A DNA stretch of 64,000 nucleotides from Campanula takesimana (GCA_026119855.1 JAOWBW010000861.1:372001-436000), one strand, 5' to 3'; positions 32,395 to 43,846 are shown, counted from the stretch's first letter. Notes: generated by a model not told the origin, from the letters alone. Numbers and translations: made by a program.

Positions 32395-33175
32395 TGTTAC
32401 TAGAACAATTGTGAACCTGTTCTTGGAACAAGTGTGAACTTGTTTTTTTAAAAAGAGGAACTTGTTCTTGGAATTTGTTCTGGGAAAAACTGTGAACTTG
32501 TTGTTAGAACATCTGTGAACCTGTTCTTGGAACAAGTGTGAACTTGTTCTTGGAACAAGTGCGAACTTGTTTTTGGAACAAGTGCGAACTTGTTATTGGA
32601 ACAATTGCGAACTTACAATTGCGAACTTACAATTGTGAACGTACAATTGCGAACTTACAATTGCGATCTTACAATTGCGAACTTACAATTGTGAACTTAC
32701 AAATGTGAACTTGTTCTTGAAAAAAAATAGTAATTTTTTTTTTTAAATATGTGAATTTATTCTTGGAATAACTGTAAACTTGTTCTGGAACAACTGTGAA
32801 CTTGTTCTTGGAACAATTGCGAACTTGTTTTGGAACAAGAACAATTGTGAACTTGTTCTTAGAACAATTGTGAACTTGTTCTTTGGACAATTACGAACTT
32901 GTTCTTGGAACAATTGCGAACTTGTTCTTGGAACAAGAACAATTGCGAACTTATTCTTGGAACAAAAACAATTGCGAACTTATTCTTGGAACAATTGTGA
33001 AATTGTTCTTGGAACAAGAACAATTGCGAATTTGTTCTTGAAACGAGAACAATTGCGAACTTGTTTTTGAAACAACTGTAAACTTGTTTTTGGACCAACT
33101 TTGAAGTTGTTCAAAGAACAACTGCGAACTTACAATTGTGAACTCACAACTGTGAACTTGTTCTTGAAAAAAAAA
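32395..33175. repeat. Tandem array of palindromic ~23-bp units (right arm)
   Basis: About 30 imperfect units of the form GAACTTGTTCTTGGAACAATTGC, with a shorter 15-16-bp variant (aacttacaattgcg) at 32606-32710. Each full unit contains the inverted repeat TTGTTCTTGGAACAA. It is the inverted counterpart of the left-arm array. Frames on both strands (Asn/Leu/Phe or Lys/Asn/Ser rich) are array artefacts. Confidence 0.8.
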
Positions 33176-33184
33176 AACAGTATA

Positions 33185-33473
33185 TTTTTTTTTTGAAAAT
33201 GATCGCCGGAAAATGGTCGCCGGAGGTGGTCGCCGGAAAATGGTCGCCGGAGGTGGTTGGGATGGGTGGTTAAAGGTGGTCATGGTGGTTGGAGAGAGAA
33301 AGTAAAATGATGGAGAGAGTGACATTAATGTAATTTTTCATTATTTATTAAGGGCATGAGTGCCCTTTTAATAACCCTTGGACTAGGTGGTAATATTACA
33401 AATTCTTTGTCCTAGGTGGTAATTTTCATTTGGTTGAGGGACTAAATAGTAGTTGCCCCATATTCATTTTCCC
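33185..33473. repeat. Right terminal segment of the giant MULE
   Basis: Inverse of 18606-18905: GGTCGCCGGAGGTGGTCGCCGG block, 'ttaagggcatgagtgccctttt', 'ggacta(g/a)gtggtaat', ending gtagttgccccatattcattttccc. The duplicated target ataaattaa follows. Confidence 0.75.
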
Positions 33474-33482
33474 ATAAATTAA

Positions 33483-34335
33483 TAGCATTTGACAGATAGA
33501 AGCAATAAATCAGGTTAAGTCACATTAAATTTAGGCTTAAATCATGGTCATGGATATAATATGACATTTTTTAATAGTGGGATATTTATAATGTGCCCAA
33601 ATTAAGTCGTGTTAAACTAAGACAATTCCAACCTTAGATGATAAATGAGTAAACTTAATTAATTAGGATATCCGTAATGAAGTTGGTACTGTGATTTTTT
33701 TAAAAAAATTGAGTACATAGTCATAATTTTATACTATGATATAATTGGACACACACTATTTTCTTTAAAAAATGCATCATATATTTTTTTTACAAAATAA
33801 ACAAAATACAATAATTTGTTTTCATTTGACAAAAATGTGTGCGAAAGTCGCACATATGAGACGGGTTTTATTGAGAGAGTAAATGGTTTACTCTCAATCA
33901 ATAGGCAAGACGGGGCAACCCATTTTCTCTATCATCGAGATCCGTCTCATACATGAAACTATCTCAAAAAAAATCCATTTTTTATTTTTGTGGCTTACAG
34001 AAGTAGTATGTGTGGCAAGTTACTGTAAGGAAAACTCATGTTGTAAATTCAGTTACGTATTGACCACGGCCCTAGCTGCCCCTGAATTTTAAAACATGTC
34101 ATTGATACATTATTATAAATAATTAAATAACAAATTTCAAATTTTTATTAAGATAAAATCAACTTAAAATTATTAATCAAAGTTCTTTTATATTAACGTA
34201 AAAAAAATGGCGACATTTATCACGGAACAAAGTGATTAATATGCACAAAATTTGTATTACATAATTTTAAAAATATTGCTTTCTTATTTCAAATTAATAT
34301 TTTATCTCTCTTTCTACTAAAACAAAATAACACTA
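33483..34335. other. AT-rich gene-free spacer
   Basis: No coding, RNA or terminal-repeat signal. The 69-codon frame at 33883 has no recognisable motif. Confidence 0.55.
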
Positions 34336-34511
34336 TACTCCCTCCGTCCCACCCGAATTAGGATTTTTGGGTTGGGGACGGGGATTAAGTAAAAAGTGTT
34401 AGTGGAGTAGGTGTTGTGAGTAGGGATGACAACGGGTTGAATACGGTCCGGATATTGCAAAACCCGTATCTGAACCCGTCCGTATCCGACGATTGGCGAA
34501 TCCGTATCCGC

Positions 34512-34542
<31 letters not shown>

Positions 34543-35340
34543 GTGGCTTGGCCCATCTCTTTCATTTTTTTTTTGGGCCTGACCCATCTCTTTCATTGCT
34601 TTGAGCTAAAACCACACATTTGAATTCCAAGTTCCTGAAAGAGTCTACCATATGCAACTTTATTTCTACACAAGAAAGTGTTGCACTGCATGCTTGAAGC
34701 AGCTACACTAGTCCGAATTATTGCGTTTTGCAACAACCGAATAATATGTTTTACAAACACAAACACAAACACTTTCAACTAGTTAACCAAAGGGTTAATG
34801 ACAATTTAGGGCCTGAACTCCAGGGGGTGCGTCTAAAAGGGGTTTCGGTTTTTTTTTTTTTTGCTAGATCAGGGCTTCAAATGTGAAATTTTCGCCAGTT
34901 AAGGGCTTTTTGACGGAAATCGTTAGAAAAGTCAGTTAAGTGCCATGTGCATGGCACATGATCGACGAAATGGATGGATTTGTAATGATATTAGTTAGTA
35001 AGGGTTTTAGTGAAATTTTTGAAACTCTAAAGGTTTAAAAATGAAATAAATATTTTGTCTAAAAAAATAATCATTTTTCTAAATAATCAAGTATATAATA
35101 AAATAAGTAATTATCACATAAAAAATAAATTTATTAAAAAAAATCAAAATTATTAAACAAATTAATCTAATAGCTATATTAAATATAAAAGGATTTAGAT
35201 TATTTTCTAAATAATAAAATTAAAATAAATTTAAATTTTATTCTATGAACATAATAAATTAATTTTTACATTCCCAAAATTTAAAACAACATAAAGTAAT
35301 TATCACTATTTACAATGGAAAGCTTTTGTTACTTTTTTAT

Positions 35341-35580
35341 TAGTAGGACTCACTCGAAATAGGACATCCCAAAATGTAAAGCTTTTATTATTTTTTTATT
35401 AGTAGGACCCACTTGTCATACTCACAACTTCTTTTTATTTATTATTCCCCCACCCACTTTCTCTCTCCTTCATACTCACAACACCTACTTTTCAAATAAC
35501 TTTTTATAATAAAAGATTATTATTCCTTAATCCCCGTGTCGGACCAAGAATCCTATTTCGGATGGGACGGAGAGAGTATT
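35341..35580. mobile_element. Half Stowaway-like MITE inside the MULE
   Basis: The right part ends ccttaatccccgtgtcggaccaag...GGGACGGAGAGAGTA, the inverse of the 34338 family's left end. The expected left terminus is missing, replaced by short duplicated 'cttttattattttttattagtagga' sequence. A truncated copy. Confidence 0.65.
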
Positions 35581-35819
35581 ATAGATACTTAATATTATTA
35601 TACAACATTTAAAAAATAGACTTATTAAAATATAAAAAAAATCCACATTCTTATTTAAAAGGATTAATTACAATTTTTTTGAAGGATAATTTTAATTATT
35701 TTAAAAAATGTCAAACTATATTTTAAATAAAAACTAATTCATACACATAAATTGTACAAGTAAAAAAAAAAAAAAATCCCAAAAATTAAAAAAATTTAAA
35801 AAAAGCCCCAACCATATTC

Positions 35820-36380
35820 ATGGTTTCAATTACTTCCTCTGGAATAGACGGATCTTGAGTCTTCAAGAATTGCTTAATCCTCAATCCAAACATTGTTGTC
35901 CCAACTTAAGATAAGGTAAATGGAGCTAAAATCCTAAGGGAAGTTTACAAGCTCCAGCAAGGTGGATATACTGCCTGAGTACCGTACAAATGTTGTGGGA
36001 TGTCCAGAGAAAGGAGGTTGTTTGTAATGAGAGATATGATACAATTAAGGTCTGAACCATTTGGCTAGCAATCCAAATTTGGACTTTTCCACTCCTTTGC
36101 TCAAGAAACAGATAGATGAATGGAATCGAGCCCGGCAGTAGATAGGTCAGATCGGCGTTATGGTGAGTAGACAAATCGAAAAACACGGGACGGTGAAGTG
36201 GGATGTACGGTGCCGGAGAAGATGGGTAAGATCGAGGACGGTAGAAGAGTGGAAGGTTGAATCTGGTCGGCCGAAAAAGATGGGTAAGATCGAAGGACGG
36301 TGCCGGAGAAGATGGGTCAGACAGAGAGGCGTGGGTTTGATCTTAATATGGGGGGTTAGGGTTGGGATTATTATTTGAAG
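35820..36380 (+). other. GC-richer MULE interior, possible captured sequence
   Basis: Contrasts with the AT-rich surroundings and contains a direct repeat of about 50 bp (36180-36320) with GAAGATGGGTAAGATCGA. Frames of 72-86 codons exist on both strands without recognisable domains. It is either a host-gene piece or an internal repeat. Confidence 0.3.
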
Positions 36381-36799
36381 AAGAAAGAGATTTTTTAATT
36401 TACTCCTCTCCTCCCCTTATTTCTACACTTGTACATTTGACCCCCTAAAACATGAAGTCAACTTCGAATTAACTGATATGTTGATCACGTGCCATGCACA
36501 TGGCACTTAACTGACTTTTCTAACGATTTCCGTCAAAAAGCCCTTAACTGGCGAAAATTCACATTTGAAGCCCTGATCTAGCGAAAAAAACAACCGAGGC
36601 CCTTTTTAGACGCACCCCCTGGAGTTCAGACCCTAAATTGTCATTAACCCTTAACCAAATTCCAACTACCCAAACACAAACACTTTCAAGTTTAGTGTTA
36701 CAAACCAAACAAAATAAATAAATCCACACACTTTCAAATTTAGTGTGTGGATTTTAGGCAAAAAATATGTTTTGGGCTTGGTCCATCTCCATGAATTTT

Positions 36800-38439
36800 A
36801 GGCAAAAAAAAATACTCAATAAGCTTCATCTTAAATCCTTGGGTCCAAAACACATGTCATTCCCAAAATTTCATGACATTCACTCCAATACTTATCATAC
36901 TTCTCAAGCATTTTTTGTCCCATATCGGAAATAAAAAGTTCAGAATCAAGAACCCAATCATTCAAAGCCAATTTGGTTTCACAAACATGTAGAAAAAAAC
37001 TCATTAGAAGTAGGATAAGAAGTTCCCAAAAAAATCAATGTCACATCATAAAACTTTTTCAATTTCTCAATAATTCTTTCAACTATTCTCCAATCTTCCT
37101 CACTAGGTAAACAAGTATAAGACTTTTCTTTTAGTTTCAATCGTGGAAATACAAGTCTACACTTAATGGCCGTCTCAAGCATGATATAAGTCGAATTCCA
37201 TCTAGTGGGGCAATCAAGAACTAAAGAAGTAATGTCTTTAAGGGATAATTGGCGGGCCGCATCCTCAAACTTTTGAATTCTACTACGGGATCCCGTCCAA
37301 TAGACAACACTATTTCTCACATTTTCAACTTCCTTCTTAATAACCTCCAACCCATCCTTCAAAATCAAATTAAAATATGTTCACAACATCGCATGTGAAC
37401 AACTTTCCCCCTCAACATAAGTGTGCTAGGATCTAGTCTATCAACCATCTTATCCAACATAACATCATTTGAAGATGCCTTATTAACTGTGATAGTTGAC
37501 AACTTTGTATCAAGATTTAATTCCATTAACGCTTCAACAAGAAATTCCGTGAGGACATCACTACTATGTGGAGGGGGAACATAAATAAATCTAAAATAAA
37601 GAGAAAAATATAAACATGAAATTTTAACAGAAAAAAAAACAACTAGTATGTAGAGAAAACTAAAACTTGTGCTTGTAAATTAAAACATACCTCACTATTC
37701 AATTTTGCAAAACCCACGAGGAATCAATATAATGTGCAGTAACTGCCATGAATCTTTTCTTGGTCGGTTTTGTGGTCTACATATCCGTAGTGATGGCAAC
37801 TCTCGAGTTCAAGATCTCCAATCCCTCAAGAAATTTTTCTTTCATAGAATGATACATCTTCATAATGTCACTCTTGATAGTATTTCTTGAAATCGGGTCA
37901 AATAAGGGTTGGAGGTTGTTTACGAATTTACGAAATCCATGATGATCCACGATACTTAATGGATATTCATGTAACACAATCATTTCCGCAAGATGGCCTC
38001 TTGACCGGACTTGATCGAAAGCAAATGCACGGTACTCCACCTTACCATCCTTTGTCTTCTCACCAGCTTGAATCAACATTTGTCCAACATCTTTATTTCT
38101 AGTCTTTCTACATCTAGCTAAGTGATTTTTCAAATGAGAAGTACCAGCGCTGCTAGCCCCATTCAAGGCCTTCTTACAATACATACAAATAGCTTGAACA
38201 ACCCCGTCCTTCTTAACTATTCTAGTCATCTCTGTCCACACATCAGAAGTTAAACTCTTCTTAAGGATGGTACCTTCCAAAGAAGACTCAGTCTCATTCA
38301 AAGAAGGGCTTGAACCAACCATTGTTTTACCCGCAGCAACACTTTGAGAATCTCGCATAGGTTCATCCCCCTTCTCATATACATGCACATCATCATCATC
38401 ATTACTAGCCTCGATCTCTTGAGCCTTTCTTTTAGACAT
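36800..38439 (-). pseudogene. hAT transposase pseudogene (RICESLEEPER/DAYSLEEPER type)
   Basis: From ATG 38439 the minus strand encodes an acidic N-terminus and then a BED zinc finger, CMYC...HLKNH, around residues 85-110. It continues with a stretch ending ...NSRVAITTDM. A stop follows where family members have Trp. Beyond it the reading continues (FMAVTAHYIDSSWVLQN), stops again, crosses an intron-like gap (about 37690-37605), resumes (FLVEALMELNLDTKLSTITVN, VVHMRCCEHI), then shifts frame into the 37368-36979 frame (LVLDCPTRWNSTYIMLETAI, a hAT core motif). It fades after WSECHEILGMTCVLDPR near 36830. The C-terminal dimerization domain is absent. Not functional. Confidence 0.88.
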
Positions 38440-39745
38440 CTAATAAATTAAAAAGAAAAGTCAATTTAGTACAAGAAATGCAATAATACGATTAAAATTT
38501 GCTAAATGTGAATAATTTATTAATGTTTGATTGCTTACAAGTTGCACCAGACTACATGTTCTAGTTTTGCTGATCCAACTGATAGTCTTCCCAGTTTCGC
38601 TGATACTAAACCGAGTAACAAGAACAACAATCAGTTTCTACTATCAACATATTTCTGAAACAAAGACAAAGCCAGAAATAAATGGAATGGAATAATCATT
38701 TATCCACAAAAGCACTAGTTGCAATGAAGGATTAATTAAAGCTAATACTAGAAACGATGTAGTTGCAGAGAGATTTCCACAAACAAAGACAAAGCCAGAA
38801 ACATCAATCGTTATCAAAGAAATGGAGATACTGTTTACTCAAGTCCAACAACTAAAATTAAACAAATGATTTTTTAAATAAAAAAAAGATACAAAAATTA
38901 AATCATAATCTGAGATAAAAGATGGGGTGCAATTAGGTTGGGAAAGAGTCATACAGTCCGATTCATCGGAGTAAGGGAGGGAGAGAGTAGGGGGATTTCT
39001 GGAGAATAGATGGATGTTCTCACAGTAATGATCCACCAGCACTATTACCTTAGACGGCAGGGTAACCGGTGGTGGCCGGAGTAAGCTTGTTGGCTCGTCG
39101 CTGAGGGAGGTCGCTATGTTCAGTCGGCGTCGCCCTCTCTCTCTAAGTAACGGCGGGTTTGAAAGAAATTGAAAACCCTAAACCTCTCGCCTTGTTCTCA
39201 TAGTATATACAAAGGGTAGGGAGTAATAATAATTAAAAATAAGGGTAAAATAGTAAATAGCCTAATATTAATACTATTCGTGTTGTATACGGGTCGGATA
39301 CGGGCCGGATACTGATATAAACCAATACGGGTTGTATACGGGTCGGATATGGGCGGATCACATATAACTACCGAACCCGTATCCGAACCCGCCGGGTTTA
39401 GGAAATTTATTAACAAACCCACCCATCCCGGGCCGGATTGTCTCGGATACGGATCGGGTTCGGTAGAATTGCCATCCCTAGTTGTGAGTATGAAAAGTGA
39501 AATATGAAAGAGAAAGTGGGGTAGAGAATAATAAGTGGAAAGTTGTTGTGAGTGTGAATGTGTGTCCCATTAAAAAAAAACACTTCCTTTTTGGGTTGTC
39601 CTAATGCAAATGGGACACCAAAAATGAAAATTTATCCTAATTCGAATTAGACGGAGGGAGTATTAAACATTTGAACCCCTTTCAAACTAAAACAACTATT
39701 AAATTATAATATTTCACTTCAAAATAATCTTACCCTATTTTATAA

Positions 39746-40279
39746 GAGTTGGTCTCATGTAAAACGCGTTTTTCCTAGTGGTTAGGAAAAAAGTGTTTTT
39801 CAAAACCTTCTCGCTATCACTTTCAAAGGTTCTGGCTATCAATCTTATATCCAGAAGACTTTATATTGATATCCAGAAGGATTTATACTGATATCCAGGA
39901 CCCTTCTGGCTATGATTTTCAAAGGTTCTAGCTATCAATCTCATATCCAGAAGGCTTTATATTGATATCCAGAACGCTTCTGGCTATTACTTTCAAAGGT
40001 TCTGGCTATCAATCTCATATCCAGAAGGCTTTATATTAACATCCAGAACCGTTTGAGAAGTTCTAACTATTTACAAAAATGGCACCGCGCGTTTTTTTAA
40101 AACATGCTTGGCTATCACTTTCACAGTCTCTGGATATCAATCTCATATCCGGAAGGCACTATATCGATATCCAGAACCGTTGAGATGTTCCATCTATTTA
40201 CAAAAATGCCATCGCACATTTTTTAAAAACACGTTTTTCCTAAGCGTTTCGTAAAACGCGTTTTACGCAAGATTTTAGC
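39746..40279 (+). mobile_element. Mutator-type MITE, family 'CGTTTT', copy B
   Basis: Perfect 9-bp duplication attttataa at 39737-39745 and 40280-40288. Ends GAGTTGGTCTCATGTAAAACGCG and CGCGTTTTACGCAAGATTTTAGC. The inside consists of four or so direct repeats of about 75 bp based on TTCTGGCTATCACTTTCAAAGG and ATATCCAGAAGGCTTTATATTG. Confidence 0.87.
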
Positions 40280-40327
40280 ATTTTATAAGTATTTTTTACC
40301 TCGACACATATTGATACACCGTATAAT

Positions 40328-41366
40328 TAGGGTGGAAATTATTTGGTTTGGGTTACATGTTGAATTACTAATCATTGGTGTGGGAAAAATTTCTAAATAA
40401 AAACAAACCGCAATGCTTTGATTTTGTTTGTTTGAGACTGGAGTTTAATTATGTAGTGCAGACCGTGGTTCAAATATAAACCACGATTTGGATCGTGATT
40501 TATAGCCCAACTCATTATCAAAATTTATTTGATTTTTCAGTGATCATGGATGAGGAGTGAAGAGTGTCAGAGGAAGAGTGATGCATAAGGAAGAGTCCAA
40601 GAGGAAAATCAGAGAAAGTTTTCCAAGAAAAAATTCACAGTTGTTCTAAGAAATTTTAAGAACAAGTTTTAAAAACCAAAAGAGGAAGTTCACAGATATT
40701 CAACTACAAATATTTCAAGAACAACTTCACAGTTATTGTAACAACTTGTGAAGATTCACAAATTTTCACAGTTGTTTCAAGAACAACTGAAAAATTTACC
40801 GTTGTTCTAATATACAATCAATTTTTTTTACTGATTGTTCGCACTTGTTCCATCAATAATTGCGCTCTAATTCAATAAACTGCATCCTAATCAGTATAAA
40901 CACCCTCCAAAACCCTAATTACAGTAAAATTACTTACTGGTGCATTAACTGTGTATAAGTACAAAACAACATCAAGTGATGTTCTTTCAATTTCTTGCCT
41001 TAGAAATAGGTTAACATCTCAAAAATGTAATTATTCAGAATTCAATATTATTTAATTTTACTATAATTGTATTTTAGCAGTTTCATTTCATTTTGCCCAA
41101 CATTTAACGACACTCACACTAGCATGGAGATTGTAAATAAATTAAAAAACATCACTAAATACTCCATCTGTCCCGAAAAGTGTCCCTTTTTTTTTATATT
41201 ACTACGAATGAACTTTACAGTTTTTCCAAGAAAAATTCTTAGTGGAAGAGAGACGTGGAACATAGATAATGCTAAACCGCTCATGTTTTGGAAACCGACC
41301 AAATGAACATGTTTTGCTTTGATTTAATGTTGAACCGCGATTTATACTAAATCGCTTACATCTCTA
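40328..41366. mobile_element. Candidate hAT element, worn
   Basis: The left end tagggtggaaatta and right end taaatcgcttacatctcta can be read as hAT termini. Flanks cgtataat and aatataat match at 6 of 8 positions. Subterminal ACCGCGATTTATA words occur near both ends (40465-40500, 41325-41355). It contains the inserted repeat segment at 40600-41230. Confidence 0.42.
40600..41230. repeat. Copy of the giant MULE's interior
   Basis: Closely matches 19540-20190: part of the tandem array, CTGCATCCTAATCAGTATAAAC, 'ggtgcat', 'caagtgatgttctttcaatttcttgcc', and the first 70 bp of the Stowaway-like MITE (TACTCCATCTGTCCCGAAAAGTG). It ends abruptly, so it is a fragment. Confidence 0.8.
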
Positions 41367-41369
41367 AAT

Positions 41370-42422
41370 ATAATCAATTTTCATTAAATTAACTCCCTCA
41401 AAGGCTATATTGCCATTTTAATTTCATCAAAACATCAGAAAAATAATTATCATAGTAAAATTTATATTGATAAATTATCAAAAAATGTATTACGAAAAAC
41501 GATCTTAAATTATTGGCAATAATGTATCAAAAATCACCCAACTATAGCCTAACTGTAGATTTCATACCTTAACTATTTATTGTTCTATTCCTTGCACTAA
41601 ACTATTTTTTTGTTGTGTGAGTGGTCACTCAAGCTAACGACATCTAAATTTTGTGATTAAGTTGTTGTGTGCATTGCACACGACATGACTTTTAAGGGCA
41701 AAATAGGAACACCATCACACCTTCTTACTTTACCTTTCTACTCACTTAATTTAAATACTCAAAAGATCCCTAGACTATTGAACTTTTTGAACAGTATTAT
41801 AATTTTCTTAAAATAAAATGTGTATATCTTTTTAACTGTTTTTCTTTTGGAAACCTACCCCCCTTAAATTTAAAAATTACTATTATCATTTATTTTTAAT
41901 GATTTTTTAAGAGACTTACTATATTGATAATTAAATTTATAGTAATTTTTTTAGTTGATATTATTAATTGATTGGCCAATTAGTACATTATTATTATTAT
42001 TATTATTTATTTTTCTCTCATTGAATTTGATTTTTTAAAACAATTATCTCATTAATTTTTTTAACATGTAATCGTCTACAACCCCACCGTAAATTCCACC
42101 ATCACAAAGCCACGACCTTTACACCACCGTTACTACCGATGACACCACCATCCTAAACTCCGTTCTTCACCCATCGCTACCCCACTGTCATCGTTCACCT
42201 TCATTACTACTAATCACTACCAATATCACCAACAATGCATAAAAGATTAGAACAAAACTCAAAATTTTAACATAGAGCAAGAAACCCAAATCTAAAGAAA
42301 AATAGGGTGGAAGAAGAAGGCTGTGGTGGGGAAAGAAATTCTTAACACTATAATTTGAAATTCGAACTCCATTAACTCTTTCAAAAAAGAAGTAGAGAGA
42401 GGGGCCTCAAAATTGGGGGTGG
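41370..42422. other. Gene-free, possible orphan MULE end
   Basis: 41515-41720 (aatcacccaactatagcc...gtgtgcattgcacacgacatg) resembles the TIR style of the MULEs above, with no partner found. 42080-42230 is a CCACC-rich patch. No coding signal. Confidence 0.35.
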
Positions 42423-43450
42423 TGTTAGTACCCGACCTGAAAAATAACTTAGACAAGGACTTCCTAGACCTTTAGAAATCTCTAAGGACCTTTTAGGCAT
42501 TCAAAACCTGACCGGGACTGATCCAAAAACTCTCCAGAGTCCCAGATTGACGAAATCAACTACAGATCGAATTCTACCAAATCCTGAGAACAAACTGATA
42601 ATGATTCACAGAGATCTTGATAACCACGTAATCCGGCGGAAGTGGCCACGCGGCCATATCTTCCCCAGGCCGGGCGACCACTCCTTCCAGGCCCGGTTCC
42701 TATAAATAGGTGCCCTCAGCTCCTCCATTCGACATAATTCATTCTGTGAGTTTCAGAGTCAAAACTGACGAGAAAACTCCAAGTTTAAGCCTTTCTATCA
42801 CCCTCGAAGCCTCTTCGAATCCTCAAGAAGCTTCAATACTAGTTCTTGCCGATCAAGGTAAGTCTTCTTACTTTTCTTGTTATGTTCTTAGGCTAGATAT
42901 ATTTTATGCATGTTTTCATTACGTTTATTCATTCATATTCATTTGTTCTTCATGTGTTCTTCATGTTCTTAGTCTAAATTCATAATATATGCTATAATTT
43001 GGGTTGCAATCTTCATACTATGCATGTTCATTCATATGATCTTCATGTCCTTCATATCATCATGCTAGATCTAGGGTTTTGATCTTCATATATACATGTT
43101 ATACATATCCTATGATGATCTAGGGTTTCATCAAACCCTAACGCGATCTAGGAACTACTTCTAAACCCTAATCTTTAGATAACTACTCCCTCTCCCTTAT
43201 GCATGATCCCCGCTTCATATCTCTATTCTAATTATCAATGAACTACGCTGACCTGAGCTTCTCACATTGAGGAGAACGTAGGTAATCCTTTGATTCGGCC
43301 TCAAACACTAAACACATACACACACATACATTGATCATGATAGAAAGACCGATTCATCGGGTAATAGGAGTAATCACCATAATATTCGTCTTCTATTGTA
43401 AATTGACCCCCGAACCCAATTATTCTCATAATCGAAACCCCATATCTAGC
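42423..43450 (+). repeat. LTR-like repeat A (TGTTAGTACCCGACCTG)
   Basis: Direct counterpart of 53358-54500 (same start, AACTTAGACAAGGACTTCCTA, same TATA region, same 'aactacgctgacctgagcttct' end). It has a TATA box, cctataaatagg, at 42700-42711, with a spliced-looking leader (gatcaaggtaagtc) below. It looks like the LTR of a Ty3/gypsy-type element. No internal domain can be assigned to it. Confidence 0.6.
42645..42711 (+). promoter_or_regulatory. CpG words and TATA box of LTR repeat A
   Basis: GTGGCCACGCGGCCA (42646-42656 region) and GGCCGGGCGACCACTCC (42669) lie directly upstream of CCTATAAATAGG. The same set occurs at 53596-53632 in repeat B. Confidence 0.5.
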
Positions 43451-43846
43451 ATTTATATGAAATAAACCCTAAATCTAGCATTTTATCATATAGAAAACGA
43501 AGAACATTTGAATAAATATGAATAAGGCATGCATAAACTAGATCTAAACTAAGAATATAACAAGAACATGAATCAAAGTACTAGAGGACTTACCAATGTT
43601 GGCAAGATCTAGCGTTGAATCTTCGGGAAGATTCGTCCGACCTTCAGGATTCCTAAAAAAGCTTAAACTAAGAGTTTTTTCGTTAGTTTTGGCTCTGGAA
43701 CTCTAGGAAGAGAATTGTGTGTCAAAATAATAAGGTGAGGACACCTATTTATACTTTTCGGGAGACGGCAAATGTGGCCGCCCAACCGGGGTCGGATGTG
43801 GCCGCCCGACCGATCTTTCTGTTTGGCGTGGTTCCCAAGATTGCTG
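43440..43846 (-). repeat. Inverted LTR-like segment facing repeat A
   Basis: On the minus strand this reads like 42690-43090 with substitutions: TATAAATAGGTG, AGTTTAAGC, AGATTCAACGCTAGATCTTGCC, GGTAAGTC. Repeat A and this segment form an inverted repeat with arms of about 400 bp and a shared middle. The sequence continues after the inserted copia at 52351. Confidence 0.6.
43743..43820 (-). promoter_or_regulatory. CpG palindromes and TATA box, minus strand
   Basis: Minus sense: GGTCGGGCGGCCACA and GGTTGGGCGGCCACA, then AGTATAAATAGG (43743-43754). The palindromes are 20-65 bp upstream of the TATA box. This points against the promoter of repeat A. Confidence 0.5.

Larger units (their letters stand above)
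18606..33473. mobile_element. Giant MULE-like composite (14.9 kb) with array-bearing arms
   Basis: Left and right arms are inverted copies. Both run from GGGGCAACTA..AGTCC, through TTATTAAAAGG(G/A)CACTCATGCCCTTA, to a CCGGCGACC-rich block and then a tandem array of about 23-bp units. The right arm has about 17 extra terminal bases. A perfect 9-bp duplication, ataaattaa, lies at 18597-18605 and 33474-33482. This is typical of Mutator-like elements with very long TIRs. No transposase is visible. The interior holds a Stowaway-like MITE, two further facing arms of a related MULE, captured host-gene fragments (TPR and kinase) and retroelements that entered later. Confidence 0.7.
34792..36650. mobile_element. 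MULE with ~190-bp TIRs, inserted in the hAT element
   Basis: GGGTTAATGACAATTTAGGGCC at the left and GGACCCTAAATTGTCATTAACCC-type sequence at the right are mirrored for about 190 bp, including CGCACCCCCTGGAGTTCAG, GATTTCCGTCAAAAAGCCC and GCCATG(C/T)ACATGGCAC. A perfect 9-bp duplication, ttaaccaaa, lies at 34783-34791 and 36651-36659. No transposase is visible. The 35820-36350 interior is GC-richer and may be captured host sequence, with a repeated block GGTGCCGGAGAAGATGGGT, but I cannot identify a source gene. Confidence 0.93.
34421..39480 (-). mobile_element. 5-kb hAT element with decayed transposase
   Basis: The termini TAGGGATGACAACGGGT and AATTGCCATCCCTA are classic hAT ends. A perfect 8-bp duplication, gttgtgag, lies at 34413-34420 and 39481-39488. 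Subterminal regions are full of CGGGTC/GGATACGG words in both orientations (34430-34515, 39285-39475). Transposase remnants lie on the minus strand at 36800-38439. The dimerization end of the gene is gone, and a MULE occupies 34792-36650. Poly-T tract at 34516-34541. Confidence 0.93.
34338..39660. mobile_element. Stowaway-like MITE split by a hAT element
   Basis: Ends CTCCCTCCGTCCCACCCGAATTAGG (34338) and CCTAATTCGAATTAGACGGAGGGAG (to 39660) with TA on both sides (34336-34337, 39661-39662). Its own length without the insertion is about 255 bp. The inserted hAT duplicated the MITE sequence gttgtgag. Confidence 0.87.

Noticed and set aside
32395..33175. Heat-shock elements in the GAACTTGTTCTTGGAACAA repeats
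   Set aside because: The GAA and TTC blocks are three or four bases apart instead of two, so the nGAAnnTTCn consensus is not met.
32780..33325. Overlapping Asn/Leu/Cys- or Lys/Asn/Ser-rich frames on both strands
   Set aside because: They are translations of the 23-bp tandem array.
33883..34092. Short frame in the spacer as a host gene exon
   Set aside because: 69 codons, no splice context, no motif.
36160..36378. Arg/Gly-rich 72-aa protein in the MULE
   Set aside because: A direct repeat of about 50 bp accounts for the pattern and no domain is recognisable; kept only as possible captured sequence.
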